A stretch of DNA of 64,000 bases from Fibrobacter sp. (GTDB lineage: Bacteria > Fibrobacterota > Chitinivibrionia > Chitinivibrionales > Chitinispirillaceae). Below, one piece after another: positions 63,708-64,000 of this stretch (positions within the stretch are counted from its first letter, which is position 1; every line of letters starts with the position of its first letter). The stretch is from assembly GCA_012523595.1 (NCBI GenBank), contig JAAYIG010000105.1:84415-148414 (forward strand), given 5' to 3'. The notes beneath the pieces were generated by a model that had not been told where the DNA came from, made no database searches, and saw only the letters and a list, made by a program, of their open reading frames with translations. The position numbers and the translations under genes were made by a program.

Positions 63708-64000
63708 ATGGCCCGTCTGGAATCACCGGGCTCACTCTTCCACGTAATGGCGCACTCTATCGAGGGCAAAGAGCTCTTTGTCGATGACGATGACCGCTGC
63801 GATTTTCTTTTCCCGTTTTGCGAAAGGACTTAAAAAATGCGAATTCCAGTGTTACGCATGGGTCCTGATGGAGAACCATTACCACTTTCTTATCAGAACC
63901 AGCCATCTGCCCTTGCACAAGCTGATGCGCCCCTTGAACAGCGGTTATGCTGGCAGATACAACAGGAAATACAAAAGGAGAGGGTATCTCTTTCAGGACA
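63708..64000 (+). pseudogene. REP-associated (Y1/IS200-like) transposase, frameshifted and cut by the window edge
   Basis: Frame 1 gives MARLESPGSLFHVMAHSIEG and KELFVDDDDRCDFLF, the typical RAYT N terminus, then stops at 63833. The next frame, joined near 63800-63815, continues SRFAKGLKKCEFQCYAWVLM, ENHYHFLIRTSH (the HxH metal site of the Y1 fold) and RPLNSGYAGRYNRKYKRRGY LFQD in two pieces, also typical. A one-base shift in TTTTCTTTTCCCGTTTT joins them. The catalytic Tyr lies beyond the edge. An AAAGGA ribosome-binding site is 12 nt before the ATG. It is either a pseudogene or a sequencing or natural frameshift. Confidence 0.8.

Overview
The window reads as a chromosome segment of a Gram-negative (two-membrane) bacterium of moderate GC content, with very short gaps inside operons and repeat-rich gaps between them. 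Evidence for two membranes is an OmpA/Pal-like lipoprotein, a Wza-type export protein with a Wzz/tyrosine-kinase partner, a BamA-like barrel fused to a TolB-like propeller, and a heptosyltransferase-type GT9. The gene mix (DUF2723 membrane protein, exopolysaccharide genes with an XrtA-type ATPase, EpmA/EpmB with EF-P) suggests a member of the Fibrobacterota/FCB neighbourhood. That placement is inference from memory and is weak.

Layout. 1-4.8 kb is one heat-shock operon on the minus strand (groES-groEL-hrcA-grpE-dnaJ) with a CIRCE operator over its promoter; dnaJ runs off the left edge. 4.9-12.3 kb holds a TPR protein, an HU-type protein, a rho-proC-thioredoxin operon, an RlmI-type methyltransferase with a receiver protein, and a LysE exporter. 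12.4-20.5 kb has a Pal-like lipoprotein, an NrnA-type DHH phosphoesterase, DUF2267, a large PAS/PocR/GAF histidine kinase, Rex, a CorA-like transporter and a DUF2934 protein. 20.6-23.5 kb is a complete EF-P lysylation set (epmA, efp, epmB). 23.7-30.6 kb has a receiver plus PTS enzyme I, a stand-alone THUMP protein, a three-gene envelope glycan cluster (GT9, GT2, flippase-like) and a LamG lipoprotein. 30.9-37.8 kb is ribD, then ribE-ribBA-ribH-nusB-DUF2723. 37.9-47.9 kb is an exopolysaccharide operon (Wza-like, MinD-like, XrtA-type ATPase, Wzz/BY-kinase, an SLBB-FecR-LCP fusion, rfbD, rfbB). 48.7-53.5 kb has a large surface protein and queD-queE-queC. 53.7-58.3 kb has cinA/pncC, pgpA-recR-ybaB-dnaX and the SRP RNA. 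58.3-64 kb is an accessory stretch: an alpha/beta hydrolase between direct repeats, TPM, nucleotidyltransferase-like and LemA genes separated by hexamer-repeat elements, a gene fragment, and a frameshifted REP-associated (Y1) transposase cut by the right edge.

The most interesting signals are: an uninterrupted run of 11 A in dnaX where a one-base slip either way ends translation within five codons; tandem octamer arrays that start exactly at the stop codons of rfbB, queC and pgpA; hexamer inverted-repeat elements filling both gaps of the TPM-NTase-lemA row; an SLBB-FecR-LCP fusion and a tyrosine kinase with an extra C-terminal membrane segment and NTF2-like domain in the exopolysaccharide operon; and a hydrolase gene flanked by near-identical ~85-bp direct repeats.
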